Shown here piece after piece: positions 18,101 through 29,200 of a stretch of 64,000 nt of DNA. The notes under the pieces were generated by a model, which was not told the DNA's origin, did not search any database, and worked only from the letters and a program-made list of their open reading frames with translations. Position 1 is the stretch's first letter, and each line of letters begins with the position of its first letter. This stretch comes from Corella eumyota (lineage: Eukaryota; Chordata; Ascidiacea; Phlebobranchia; Corellidae), in assembly GCA_963082875.1 (NCBI GenBank), contig OY720099.1, positions 3,968,001-4,032,000 on the forward strand, given 5' to 3'. The translations under genes and the position numbers were made by a program.

Positions 18101-20644
18101 ATGGTGGGTCTAATTCCCTTATACGCATGCCTGGTACTGGATGGTGAGAACATGCATATACTGCCCGGGTTTAAGAAAAGGACTCAGTGGTTTTTGGCTA
18201 ACAGAAAGGATCTTCAGGACAGGGTAAATTTTTGTTTAGTTGTTACTTTATTCAATTGCAATTTTTAAACAATTTATCACAAAAAAATGCAATAGCAATT
18301 TTATAAAATTAAAAATGGAAATTTAATTTGAATTTTTAGTTTTTGTAAATTTTGTCATAATAAACCCCTTTAGCAATATTAACCCTTTTGTTACTCATAT
18401 TTTTATTTTTAACCTATTTTGTGCCCTCCCCCCCTCCCCCCTTTAACTTTTAAACCTATAGTGTTACCCTTTATCTCAATTATTTGCTTTTTAGATCACT
18501 TTTATGACCCAAGATCCCAAAAACTGCTCAGCAAAAGGCAAAAGAATTTTGCTTGCAATTCCTACCAGAAATCAGTTGTTGTCTCTTATTAAATATTTGT
18601 TGGATGAAAATGAGTTTTTGTCACCTTACGGGATAAGATCCCTATCTATGGTAAGATATATGTTAATATGCTCACTTAAAAACATATTATAATAAATTGT
18701 ACGAGTATAAAATATTAAATTTATTTTTATTTTTTTATTTTTTTCAGTTTATTTATAATTTTCACATTTTTAAAAGCCCTTTTTTAAAGTGATTTTTAAA
18801 TTGTATGATATTAATTTGTCCTATTTATTACTACAAAAAAAAATTTATTTTAAATTTTTTGCCCTTAAAATATGTTTGCCTATGATATTTGTTAAGTATT
18901 GACTATTCTTTTGTAAACTCTCTTATCTTACTAAATTGTGTTTGCTTTAGCACACCTTATTAACTAGTGATTTTTACTTAGCCTTTAGGTTAAAAATGTG
19001 GCTTGTTTATTAACCAAAAAAATTAAGTTTAAAAACAATTTTCAGTTTAAATAAAAAATAAAAAAAAAATGAATAAATGGTAAAAATACAAAATACATAT
19101 TTCTGAACTATTTTTTACTATTTTTATTTTATTTATTTTTTTAGGTACACAAAGACAAACCATTTTCTATGTATGTTGATGGTCAGGAACATAGAGTTGA
19201 TTATGTACCAGGGGAATCAAATACTTACTTATTCGGTGGGAATAGTAATTGGAGGGGCCCAATATGGTTATGTGGTAAGTATGGAAATTTTAATTCTGTG
19301 ATATTATGTTTATATAGTTGGGTATTGATTGCACTTTGAATAAGAGCATTTTTTATTAAATTCTTATGTACTACTTTAGTAAGGCTGTATTAAGAAAAAG
19401 GCAACTAAAAAATAGGCGAGAATCAAAAGTCATCCTTGAAAATAAAGTCAAAATATTACAAAATATTTTTTCATAAACTTTTTTAAAAAATTATAATAAC
19501 CTGATTTTAATTTTTGGTGAGCTATGATGCACACTTCTTTTGGTTTGTTTGAAACATTGGCAATTTTTTTTTGTTTTTTAGTGAATTACCTTATCATTGA
19601 AGCACTGGAAAGATACGATTACTTCTATGGAGATACTCTTAAAGTTGAATGTCCAACTGGATCTGGAAATCTTATGAGATTAAAAGTAAATCTTTTGCAT
19701 TTTTGGATCTGTGTTTTGTATCAAATGTTAAACTTTTTTATTATTATTCTTTGATGTGGAATCGCCTTTACAACCTAACTATTGAGTAACATCAGGTACC
19801 CCAACCCAGTCTTGAGTTGCCTATGGCAGTTTAGGATATTACAGATTATAGTGCCTGATTTAATGCAACTTGAGACTGGGTCGGGGTAACGGTTGTTACT
19901 CTATGTTAAGGCCGTGAAGTTGACCTTACTTTAGTAAAAACTAGTTGAGCATATTTTTTACTTATTTGGATGGTTACCATTATGTTTAAGGCCTATATAG
20001 CAACAATGTATTTTAGGCTACAGTATATAGGCTGTAGATAATGAGATTGATACAAAATATTATTGTCTCTTATGCTTGTATTGAAAATATTAAATTATGT
20101 CACTTACTATTTGCGTTAAAAAAAAAATTGTTTGAAAATTAATTAAAAATTTTTTAGGATGTTGCGAAAGAAATTTGTCGACGACTTGTTTCCCTATTCG
20201 AGCCTGACCCAGTTACAGGAAAAAGACCTTGTCATGGTGAAAATGAGGATTATGCTAAGGATGAATTTTGGAAGGAGCTTATTTTGTTTTACGAGTTTTT
20301 CCAAGCTGATACAGGCCGAGGTTGTGGTGCAAGGTAAGTTTGGGGACTGTAAGAGGTCTTGGGTTCGAATCCTGTTTGGTCCCTTTTTCAAATTACAAAT
20401 TTTATTACTTTTTTAAAAAATTGTTAAAAAATGTTAGTTTTTAAAATGTCTAATTATCCAATTCGAATTTTGATTTCAATTAAGAATTAAAAAATTAGGC
20501 TGGTTAAGTAGTAAAAAATATCATTTAATTGGTCTTTTAAGTAATTTGGAATTTCTAAAATTTTTAATTGGTTTTTGCAGCCACCAAACTGGTTGGACGT
20601 CGTTAATTGTTAATTGCATCGAAAAAATGTGTGAGAACTGTTAG
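9169..20644 (+). CDS. MGH1-like / GH63-type glycoside hydrolase, 21 exons
   Basis: Predicted 889 residues. Exons: 9169-9293, 9500-9660, 9879-10061, 10282-10365, 10567-10725, 11289-11438, 11778-11855, 12062-12180, 12429-12574, 16069-16150, 16399-16515, 16745-16896, 17022-17092, 17173-17222, 17439-17598, 18021-18223, 18495-18650, 19145-19274, 19582-19685, 20158-20333, 20581-20644; they sum to 2670 bases. The N-terminus reads [20 protein letters not shown]. Later signatures of the (alpha/alpha)6-barrel half are [52 protein letters not shown] and GASHQTGWT. The family is best known from bacteria; the substrate is unknown and I do not assign one. No signal peptide or membrane segment, so probably cytosolic. 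The intron after exon 13 uses a GC donor. I did not assign catalytic acids. Confidence 0.88.
10833..11095 (+). repeat. tRNA-derived SINE, near full length
   Basis: Sits in the fifth glycoside hydrolase intron, sense orientation. Left end: 'tggtgtaga' (A-box-like), then 'gagacctaggtttgtcccc' at the B-box position. Body: 'cttctgctgagcc', 'caactcgagactgggtaactg', 'tgttactccatgtttagc', 'aagtcaaccttcc'. Compare the copies at 54154, 55044 and 63386. Confidence 0.75.
13111..14893 (-). CDS. nested small Cys-rich single-pass membrane protein (5 exons)
   Basis: Lies wholly inside the ninth intron of the glycoside hydrolase gene, on the opposite strand. Exons in transcript order: 14893-14721, 14451-14366, 13920-13878, 13724-13509, 13252-13111; 660 bases, 219 residues, with all phases consistent. 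The N-terminal 58 residues have paired cysteines ([17 protein letters not shown]). Then come a Pro/Thr-rich linker, one membrane segment ([20 protein letters not shown]), basic residues VRRKQNKQ and a polar tail ending KLKLFRQ. No clear cleavable signal peptide follows the chosen ATG, so a 5' coding exon may be missing. I do not recognise the family; the CC pairs recall Shisa-like proteins, but not convincingly. Confidence 0.7.
14894..16068. other. intron sequence upstream of the nested gene
   Basis: AT-rich remainder of the 3.5 kb ninth intron. No exon with consistent phase is visible on either strand. It should contain the nested gene's promoter or 5' UTR, but I cannot place them. Confidence 0.5.
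19752..19945. repeat. inverted pair of SINE body fragments (foldback)
   Basis: Inside the glycoside hydrolase intron 19686-20157. The left arm reads 'gagtaacatcaggtacccca' then 'acccagtcttgagttgcc' (minus orientation). The right arm reads 'caacttgagactgggtcggg' then 'gtaacggttgttactctatg' (plus orientation). The arms are diverged reverse complements of about 60-70 bases around a short centre, and could fold into a hairpin in the pre-mRNA. Confidence 0.65.
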
Positions 20645-21944
20645 GCCGACAATTTTTCATAAAAAGTGTTAACTTGAATGCAATGGACTAAATTAATTAG
20701 CTAAGAAGAAGCAATCATGAAGCCAAATTTATTTTATCATTATCTTATTTACAATTTTACTTTACGACACATTTTATTTTCAACTAAAAAATTGCACTTT
20801 TTATTTTCTCGGTATTTTAAAAACACAAAAAATGTTAATATTTTTGCAGATGTCTGTATAGTATTCCATATAAAAAATACTATTTTTTATGCTACTGATT
20901 ATGCATTTATTACTATTGCTTATTTTAACCTATACTCAATAACCTATCACTTTTCTTACTACTATATTAACATTGTATTATATTCTTGCACTTATATATG
21001 CTTCAGGTTCCTACTATCATTTGTATTGCAAAACACAATTTCAAAATTTTTAACTATTGGTTTATTATATAAGAATTAGTTTAATTAAATTTTGGGCATA
21101 TATATTGCACTATTGTTTTTATGTAAACCATTTGCATTTTCTATTGAAAATCTAGAAATATAATTTCATTTTTATAACCTCAAATTCTGGTCTTTTTTTG
21201 TATACAAGACTTGGGGTTATATTTTAAATAGTTATTAGCTATAGCTGGTGTATTTAAAAAAACTATTTCGCCATTGTGCACTTGACATTAGGATTTGATC
21301 AATAAATATTATGTCAACTGTTTACTATAAGCTAATTATGTGAAACAGTAATATTAGTTATCGAAATGGATAGGCAACAAGGTAAGTTTTACAGTCGATT
21401 TAAATGCAAAATAACAATAACATTACTAAACTTAATTTAAACATGATAAATTTGTTGTTAGATATTTTAGGTAATTGACTATAACAAAAAACATTTAATT
21501 GTGAATATTTTATTGTTAACAACTAAGAGAGAAAAACTCAAATAAAATAGCATTGAAATTCCCGCCTTGACGTAGCTTTCTTTGGGCACAAATAAAAAAA
21601 CGCGCGTTTTTTGTAACTTGCCCTAGCCTTGCGTTTGCTTAAAACAGGCTTAAGTAGCTTCTACTTTAACTAAATAATAATATTACCAAATATGCACTGT
21701 TCTTAGTAAAGTTTTAATTTCTTGACTGCTCTATTGTTATACTAGTGGAAAGCTAAAAGTTAGAGCTACAAAAATAAGATGGAGGCTTAGAAGTTAAAAA
21801 TCAAAAGCATGTCACAAGGTAAGTTTTGTTAGATATTTTTGGAAATATAACAGTCTTACTGTAAACCTGTTTTAAAGGTTTTAAAAGTGTTTATTTAAAA
21901 AAATTAAGAGAAAACACTGATAAAAAACAATAAGTATCATAAAA
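20645..21944. other. convergent intergenic region
   Basis: Between the 3' ends of the glycoside hydrolase (+) and the Kelch gene (-). AT-rich. A 120-codon open frame at 20717-21079 is Phe/Tyr/Ile-rich with no recognisable domain and is probably chance. Two short ATG-plus-donor patterns (21366 and 21809, both 'caaggtaagtttt') lie here without usable downstream exons on the plus strand. Confidence 0.5.
21890..21895 (-). terminator. candidate poly(A) signal (Kelch gene)
   Basis: AATAAA on the minus strand, about 50 bases beyond the Kelch-gene stop codon. Confidence 0.5.
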
Positions 21945-24841
21945 TTAAGATTCCTTAAACGTTTTTCGTTCCACATTAAAAATGTAACAGAGTCCGAGGT
22001 TCTTTAAAGCCTTTGGTAACTTGCATTCCACAATCTGCCAGTTATTTTCCGTTTTATCGTAAATTTCAACTGTATCGTGGTATGAGCCTACAAATAAATA
22101 AAATCTCATTATATAAACCTGGATATAGAAGTTATTACTTGATTATGTTATACTAACCGTCGTAAAAATCAATTCCGCCTGCCAGAATAAGTTGACCCCT
22201 AAAGGTTAAACTAGTTGAATCACAACGGCGTTCGTTTGTGTCAGAAAGTCTGTAAAAGTATAATAAAATTCTTTGCTATAAAGATAGGCCGAAACATGGT
22301 ATGCTTTTTTAACATAAAAAATATTGAAATGTGTTATATACTAGTTATTAAGTTTAACAAACTGAAGGCCAGCTGTAGGAATATGCGACTCTTTTAAGCG
22401 TTCATACTGAAGAATGCGGCACACTTTTTGCATTCTAGCCAAAAAGCATTGCAAATTCATTTAGGGTATGTGTTACGTATATTATCGACGTTATAAGAAA
22501 GAGTTTGATCAGTTTTTTATTTTTACATATATTTAACCTGTTTACCTGTTTTACTAAATTGTGTAAAAATGCATAAGTACCTTTTCCATTCACTGCTATT
22601 TAAGTCATAGCAATCCACTCTAACTGTTTGGCCACCAAATATATACATGACGTCATCAACAAATTGACAGTTGAGCCCATACTCAGAATAAGGATGAAAC
22701 ACTGGATTTAAAGTAAAATAAAGACCATTTTTAATTATCTTGTTATAAAGAAAAATACATTTGTTTAAACTATTAAAACATTGACGGTAGCCTTACCTGG
22801 CGATTTATATTGCGTAATATAACTCCACTGCCTTGTTAAAGTGTCAAATCTTTGTATTTGGTTGGTTGTTTGAATTGATTTTACACCACACTGACCACAT
22901 ACAACGTACAAATTATGTGAATGCGAGGCACAGGCAGCATGACCCACCCCTAAACGGTAAAACTTAGTAAATTTTTTGGCGAATTCCGGCAGTGTGATAT
23001 ACTAGTTATTGCATTGAATTATTATCCGAAAGGTTTTAAATTCGAGTCACACTAAAACCACAATCCTCGCCAAGTCCGGAGTCTACAAATAGCTTAAAAA
23101 TGTCACAATAACACTATTGGCAACCCATTTTTTTATTTTTAAGATGTCATTATATAAAAATACATCTCGTGTTATAAGAATTGTAAACCATGCATATTTT
23201 TTTACACGCGCTTACCCATTAACATTTTCGGTTGTGATATCCATTTGTTCAGTTTTGCGTTGTAATGTTCCAAACTAGAATGAACCTTATAACCGTTATA
23301 ACCGCCACAAACGTACAATTGATTCTGAACTGCTACTGCGCAATGGAATGATCTAAAATTCATATTCAAATTTTTATATATGTAGTTATTTTGTTTTGTA
23401 ACGCACAACGCTTTTTCTTCATATAACCGTTACTCAGTGACTTCGTGACCTTGTGACCTACCCACATCTTAACCAAACCATTATTGACCTTTTGACCCTG
23501 TGTTAGCTTTTGTGTTCGTTTTTTAACTTTTACCTGGCGTGTTTCATTGGAGATACTTTATCCCACTTGTCATCAGTTGCTCGATAGCGCCAGACAGCGG
23601 TCGTGGCAATATTACTTTCGTAGTCGAATCCACCGGTAACAAATATATCACAATCAATCGAAACGATTCGATAATCTTCAATTTTATCGTCAGGAAAACT
23701 AGGAATTGGCGTGAAATTTGAGAAATTTTGTTTAATTTCGTTATTGTTTGTGTCCAAGTTAGAACTTGTTATTCGATTTGCATCAATTTTATAACATTGT
23801 GTTTGGGTTTTAAAATTATAACCTCCAATGATATAGAAATCGTGTTTAAGTTGGTATTGGTTTAAAATTGATTCAATTTCAGTATTCGAATCGTAACTGC
23901 TGTTTTGTTTAAATATTTTGGTATTTTTTATTTGGTTAAAGTCCTCGTACATTTCTATTGGTTTTTGTAACCTAAAATAAAAGTAATCAGAAGTAAAAAA
24001 ATTATATTATATCTATGTTTAAAAAAAATAATGTTGTTTTGTTAAAAATTAGGAAATAAATTAAGTGCATTACTTATTTGTTAGATAGTTGTATTACCTG
24101 TTTATACATAGAAATCTCAGAGCTGCCGCTACTATGTTATATCTGTTATATGCATGCCCATTTAAAACTATTTCTTCACAGTTGTTGTTAGTAATGAAAT
24201 TCATCGTGACGTATTTGTCTATGACGTCATAATTCAGCGTGAGCATGTCAGCTGTTTCGATTAATTTCCAGGCTTCGTTTAGGCTGGGTATCAAACTTTT
24301 GAAATAAAAGTTTAATTTTGTAAAAAAATTGGTTTCCAAAATTTTTTATGAGTCAATTATAAGATGTTTATCGACATTCTGATTGTATTTGTATAATGAC
24401 GTTCGCTTATTAAAAATGTTTAAACATTTTTCGGAAAATTTTATGAGTAATAAAGTTCAAAGTATAAATAATATTTTTTACCTGTTTATTGAATCAAAAT
24501 CATTATTTGAATCAAGTTGTAACAGTTTGCTGAGTATTTCTCCATCGACATTTTGTAAATTAATTTCATTTTTTTCTTTTTCGCTAAAATTTCCGTTCAG
24601 CAAAATTCGAAAATATTCGCATAAATTTGATAATTTTTTCCGTGAGTGTTTTGCCTGACTACCGTCGTCAAATCTTACTAAAAAAATAAATTAAATATTT
24701 AACGAAGTAAAATATAATAATATTTAATAACTTATGTTCTAAACTTAATCTTTTAAACATATTTATGACATTGTTTTTAAAAACTAAAATTAGTATTTTC
24801 TACTTACAAATAACTAAGTCAGCTTTGTCGCTAAAATCCAT
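21945..24841 (-). CDS. BTB-BACK-Kelch protein (KLHL family), 9 exons
   Basis: Exons in transcript order: 24841-24808, 24677-24482, 24295-24098, 23971-23534, 23352-23216, 22949-22797, 22701-22581, 22249-22158, 22087-21945; 1512 bases, 503 residues. The N-terminus is a divergent BTB fold (ADLVILRFDDGSQAKHSRKK, then YFRILLNGNFSEKE). A BACK-like helical part follows (AWKLIETADMLTL). Six Kelch blades are marked by IIGGYNF, VTGGFDY, VCGGYNG, VVCGQCG, YIFGGQTV and LAGGIDF. Family members usually act as substrate adaptors for CUL3 ubiquitin ligases; whether this one binds CUL3 cannot be read here. Length (503 versus 505) and the short BTB recall KLHL42, but I cannot assign orthology. Exons 3 and 7 each contain a TGACGTCA palindrome. 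Confidence 0.88.
22985..23090 (+). repeat. degenerate tRNA-derived SINE of a second type
   Basis: In a Kelch-gene intron. 'tactagttattgcattgaat' resembles a tRNA A-box region, followed by 'ccgaaaggtttt' and 'aaattcgagtcacac', resembling a B box (expected ggttcgagtcc). Eroded; it resembles the element near 25150 and differs from the main SINE. Confidence 0.4.
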
Positions 24842-25145
24842 TTTTATTTTAATTTCACATCGGTTTTATTTTTGTTAAAATAAATCTTAAAATTATCTCA
24901 AAACCTTTTACTAATCTTTGAATAATAGTTCTTATTATGTAACAAATTAGCAAAAAATAACTGTTAAAATTTAAACTAAAGATAGCTAAGTTATGTTAAG
25001 CCTATATCACAAGGTATTGCTAATTATATTTCTTCTTTACCTTTATTTTCTTATTTATGAATGTGTAGAAGCAGTTAGAAAGAACGATGTAAATCTGCAA
25101 ACTTCATAATCTATTCACCAGTCTAATCGTTTCTTAATAGTTTTA

Positions 25146-25225
25146 ACCGCATGCCATTTGAACCTAACATTTCCGATGCATTAACACTATGCAAACCGAT
25201 CGCAGGTCGATTTTTCGATTCCAAG
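25146..25225 (-). repeat. tRNA-like SINE remnant, second type
   Basis: On the minus strand: 'ttgcatagtgttaatgcatc' (A-box-like) then 'gttaggttcaaatggc' (B-box-like), spaced as in tRNA. The B box departs from consensus, so this is a SINE head or tRNA pseudogene rather than a working tRNA. Confidence 0.4.
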
Positions 25226-26005
25226 CGATGGAAGTTTTTTATAAATTTTTTTATAATTAAACAAAATTATGTGGGAATCTTTAGGGGGTGTAGTTATATA
25301 AAAATTAGTTTTAATTTTGTAAAAATCAAGCAGTTTAACACACATTATCAATTTTCGCCCCTTTTTATTTATTAATAAAAATATACAAGTCGTAGCGTTC
25401 AGCGGTAAAAACAAAGCGATAATAATAACAATAGAATAATAACTGACATTAAAAACAATAATATATATATATATGGCTGTCAGCTAAAAAAAATAATCAA
25501 GGCACGTGGTAGAGAGAAAAAAATCCTGAAAAAGTAATGTGTTTTAAATGAGGCGCTCCACTAAAAATGCAATCCAACTTTTGTATCGTAACAGCTCTTA
25601 TGGGTTTGTACATCAATTCACAGTGTACATGTGTTTAAAGCGGCTGTGAGTTTAAATTACAATGGTGTTAGGTGGTGATTTGGTATAATGAAAATTGCTC
25701 AGTATATTGTATTAAAGCAGTGCAGATATGATATTTAATATGCAGTTTTTTTTTTATTTTTAAAGCAGTAAGTTTGGTGTATATATGGATAATGATATGA
25801 ATAAAGCGAAAATTTTTTTTTTTAAATGCAAATGATGTGTAAATGGTTTATTTTAGTTTTTTAAGCTTTTGTGAGTTTTAAATTGCGTAATACTTAAAAA
25901 ATTGGGGCAAGAAACGAAAATTTCGAAAAAGTGTAAAAACTGGTTCAATATAATAAAATAAGATAAAACAAATGTAACACTTGGCTTTAAAGCGCATTTC
26001 AATAT

Positions 26006-26011
26006 TTTATT
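26006..26011 (-). terminator. candidate poly(A) signal (PAN-EGF gene)
   Basis: AATAAA on the minus strand, about 200 bases past the stop codon. Confidence 0.35.
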
Positions 26012-26180
26012 TCTTTTTTGCTACAATGCATTTATAATAACATAAATCAAATTAATTTAGTCGTAAGTCTTATTATTTTTTATACCTCCACGCGCTGCGC
26101 GAGAAATAAAAATAAAATTTTCCAGAAAAAATGTCTTTTAAGTTATACAATTCGGAACTTTAAAACAACTGTGATGGTTG

Positions 26181-26211
26181 TGACGTCATAGTCACGTGAT
26201 CGACCACGTGA
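26181..26211. promoter_or_regulatory. TGACGTCA plus paired CACGTG palindrome
   Basis: TGACGTCA at 26181-26188, then a 20-base imperfect palindrome (26192-26211, 18 of 20 positions symmetric) built from two CACGTG E-boxes around 'atcgac'. It abuts the stop codon of the PAN-EGF gene, so it lies in that gene's 3' UTR. Factor binding (CREB/ATF-type bZIP and bHLH) is inferred from motif identity only. Confidence 0.45.
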
Positions 26212-26213
26212 GA

Positions 26214-29200
26214 TCAGACAGATGTGGCGGTGCTTCGGGTTCCGGTCGAGGTTACGGATCCGGGCACGCTGGACTCGCTCCGGGGAGACGGGCGATCCAG
26301 GGTCGAGTTAAAGCTTTGTGCTCTTCGGGCGTTTTGACTTTGCTGTAAAAATCCAGATATAAAATTTTAGGTAAAAATATTATGACATATTTTTTAATTA
26401 AAGCCTTAGGGGTGGAAATATACACATTAAAATAAGGTTAGTTATTCGAAAATAAGGCATGAGTAATATGATTGATACACAAGTTAGACAAATTTACTTT
26501 AAATTGGATGGTAATTCATAAAAAATGCCATGGTTTTGCGGTTAAATGTTACATTTTTAGAACTATTATCTTAAAGTAATTTTTTAAATTAAACCGTAGA
26601 GCTTATATATTACAACATTGACACAAGTTTGTTTTAATGGGTATTATTTTGATGTTCGAATAATGTTGCTTATTTTCCCCAAAATCAGATAAAAATCACG
26701 CAGTTTTCGAGCTATCGCGATATAGTACAAATCTTAAAAAAACATTCCCATATATAGGCTTACATAATTTCACTTATTTCCGTGGGATAAGTTTAATGAC
26801 AACGCAGTCAAATTGGAATTATAATAGGTACACACATCCCTATACTTATTGCCAGTTTTGGAAATTAATTGACAGTGGTTTTAGTATAATTGTGACTTAT
26901 TTAATTCTTTCACAATTCAATCATTTTGTTTTTGATGACGTGTTTGTATGACATTGTGACGTCAGAAATCGTTGCTGTTTGTTTGTTATAGTGTGAGAAA
27001 AATTGTTTATGTGAAAATTTAGTAATTCTATTTTTTTTGGTTAAAAATTTCGGTTTGGTATTAAGAATTTTTTGGTAAAGTTTTAAAAGTTGGTATGTTT
27101 TTTATAGTTTAACTTATATAAAATAAAAGGTGCGCACTTCAGAAATTTAGTTTTTGTTTAATTAAAAAAATGGAAAAAAATAAAAGGACTCTATTAGAAA
27201 ATGTATTTTTTTACCTTTTTGACCCATTTATGGTTTTCTTCTTTGACCCGATATTTTCCAGTCTTCTTGCGATAAATAACATATATGATAATTACCGATA
27301 AAAACAAGAGGAATATAACAGCAACCAATGCTATCACAATAATGATGTAGGTTGGAATGCCAGCTAAAGTAAAAAAAAATAGTTAATAGATTAAATTTTA
27401 AAGGTAATTGATGACATTATTTAGAAATCTGTAAAAAAAAAGTTAGAATGAAAAATTTTCACTGGTTTGAAAAAATTTTTTTTTAATTTTAAAATTTTAA
27501 TTTAAATTACCAAGTTCCACGCTTTGCTCGCAAAATTCTCCGGAATAAGTTTCAGGGCAAACGCAAGTTTCCTGAAGAAAAGCTAAATCATTTTCTTCCT
27601 TCTGCACCAACTCACATTTTCCCTCGTTCTTACATTCTTTCGAACACGCTAAAAAATCAAAAATAAAATAATTTTTAAATTACTTTAAAACTTACATATA
27701 TAATTTAAACTGATTGAGTATAATTAAAAACAGGATTAAATAGGCCATAGTTGTTTATATTAAAATAGATTTGTTTATATAAATTATATAGGGTGCCTTT
27801 ATTGTTTATTTGTTTTACATTTGTTTGTTTATTTAAATATCGGATTTTCTAAACATATTATATAAACCTAGCAATTCTTTTTGAATGTCAATGCTGAATT
27901 TAAATAAGTTTTAACTTGAATTTAAAAATGTGAAAAAAATTAGCATATACAAAATTACAACATAATTTTAACATAAAATTAACATAATTTTGGGAAATAC
28001 CATAAAGTGTTACTTGTGATTTAACAAAAATGCTTTTACAACACTTATTTACATAAATTATCGGCTTTTCTACATTAATTTTAAATTTATTTATTAATTT
28101 TATCTTGGTTCTTTTAATAGAATCCACTTAACTAAGATAAATTCAGTACCGTACTATACAAACTTTTCAATTATTTATAAGTTGGGTAATTTAAGTTTTG
28201 AGATGTTGTTTTTGTAAAATTTAAGTTTTTTTTTCATTTAGAAATATTAAATTACTTTAAAATTACTAAAAAAGTTTACAACGACATTAAACAACGTTTG
28301 GGTTATTGTTATTCTGTTAAATTAATTCGATGACAAACTGTCAGTTAAACAACATAATGAAATGACAAAATGTTACTGTTAAAATGTTGTAAACAAAAAC
28401 AAATTTGATTAAGGTGACATTTTATAATACTCACGTGCTAGCGTTGTAGATTGTGCCAACTTTGCGAAACTTCCCTGCTGCGGTAAAGTGGTAGTCGTCT
28501 GCTCAGTAGTCGTCGTCGTCGTTGTAGTAGTCTCTGTCGTAGAAATAGCAGTCGTATTTTCAGCGTACTGATGCGGCGTGTTTTGTGATTCGACAACCAG
28601 CGTAGACTGCGTTAATGAATCAGTTAACATGCTACTAGCTGTGCTACTCATGCTAGTTGTAGGCTCTGTTGTTGTCGTTGTTACAATCTCTTCGATGATA
28701 TCATTGAATGTAGTTGCTTCAGGTATCATGGTTGTGTTTTCTATATTACGACATTTTTTGATTTACACCAACACAAAACTTTAAAATCGAGGCTAATTTC
28801 TGCCCTAGTTTATTGTTTGTAACAATCTATACCTTGACATTTCTTATAAACTTTTCTGGGTAAATTTTGATAGTGGGTAAAAAAATACAATTTTTTCAAA
28901 GTTTTTTTTTTCATAAACATAAGTGTTCATATGTTATCTAGTGTTTTAGATGGCTAAATATCTCTGATTTCAAGCAAAGCATAAGCTAAGCACATTTCAC
29001 TGCAATCAACTGCAAGTAATAAGGCTGTAGCATGCAAATCACACAACACGTTAATGGATCGTGCATCTGACGACAACCAAACATTGGTGATTTGTTATTC
29101 ATGCAAAAATCAAAATATTGGCAATCAAGCCCTACTTAACATTGTAAAATTGAACCAATAAATATGATCATATTAAAATGGAGATGGACGATTTTGGCTT

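Larger units (their letters stand above)
24842..26213. other. region between Kelch gene start and PAN-EGF gene end
   Basis: Kelch-gene 5' flank, then the 3' UTR of the next minus-strand gene. It holds a tRNA-like remnant (25146-25225), a short AT dinucleotide run (about 25459-25474), a candidate poly(A) signal (26006) and, next to the stop codon, a TGACGTCA and a CACGTG palindrome pair. No coding exon seen. Confidence 0.55.

Noticed and set aside
20717-21079. 120-codon open frame after the glycoside hydrolase
   Set aside because: Phe/Tyr/Ile-rich, low complexity, no domain, and in the 3' flank; such frames are expected by chance in AT-rich DNA.
21366-21820. Two ATG-plus-splice-donor patterns sharing 'caaggtaagtttt'
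   Set aside because: No downstream plus-strand exon with matching phase before the minus-strand gene block; likely chance or a small old duplication.
25459-25474. AT dinucleotide run
   Set aside because: Very short microsatellite, ordinary in this composition.
28980-29110. Possible tRNA-like segment in a PAN-EGF intron
   Set aside because: 'taatggatcgtgcatctgac' hints at an A box, but no acceptable B box follows; too weak to report.
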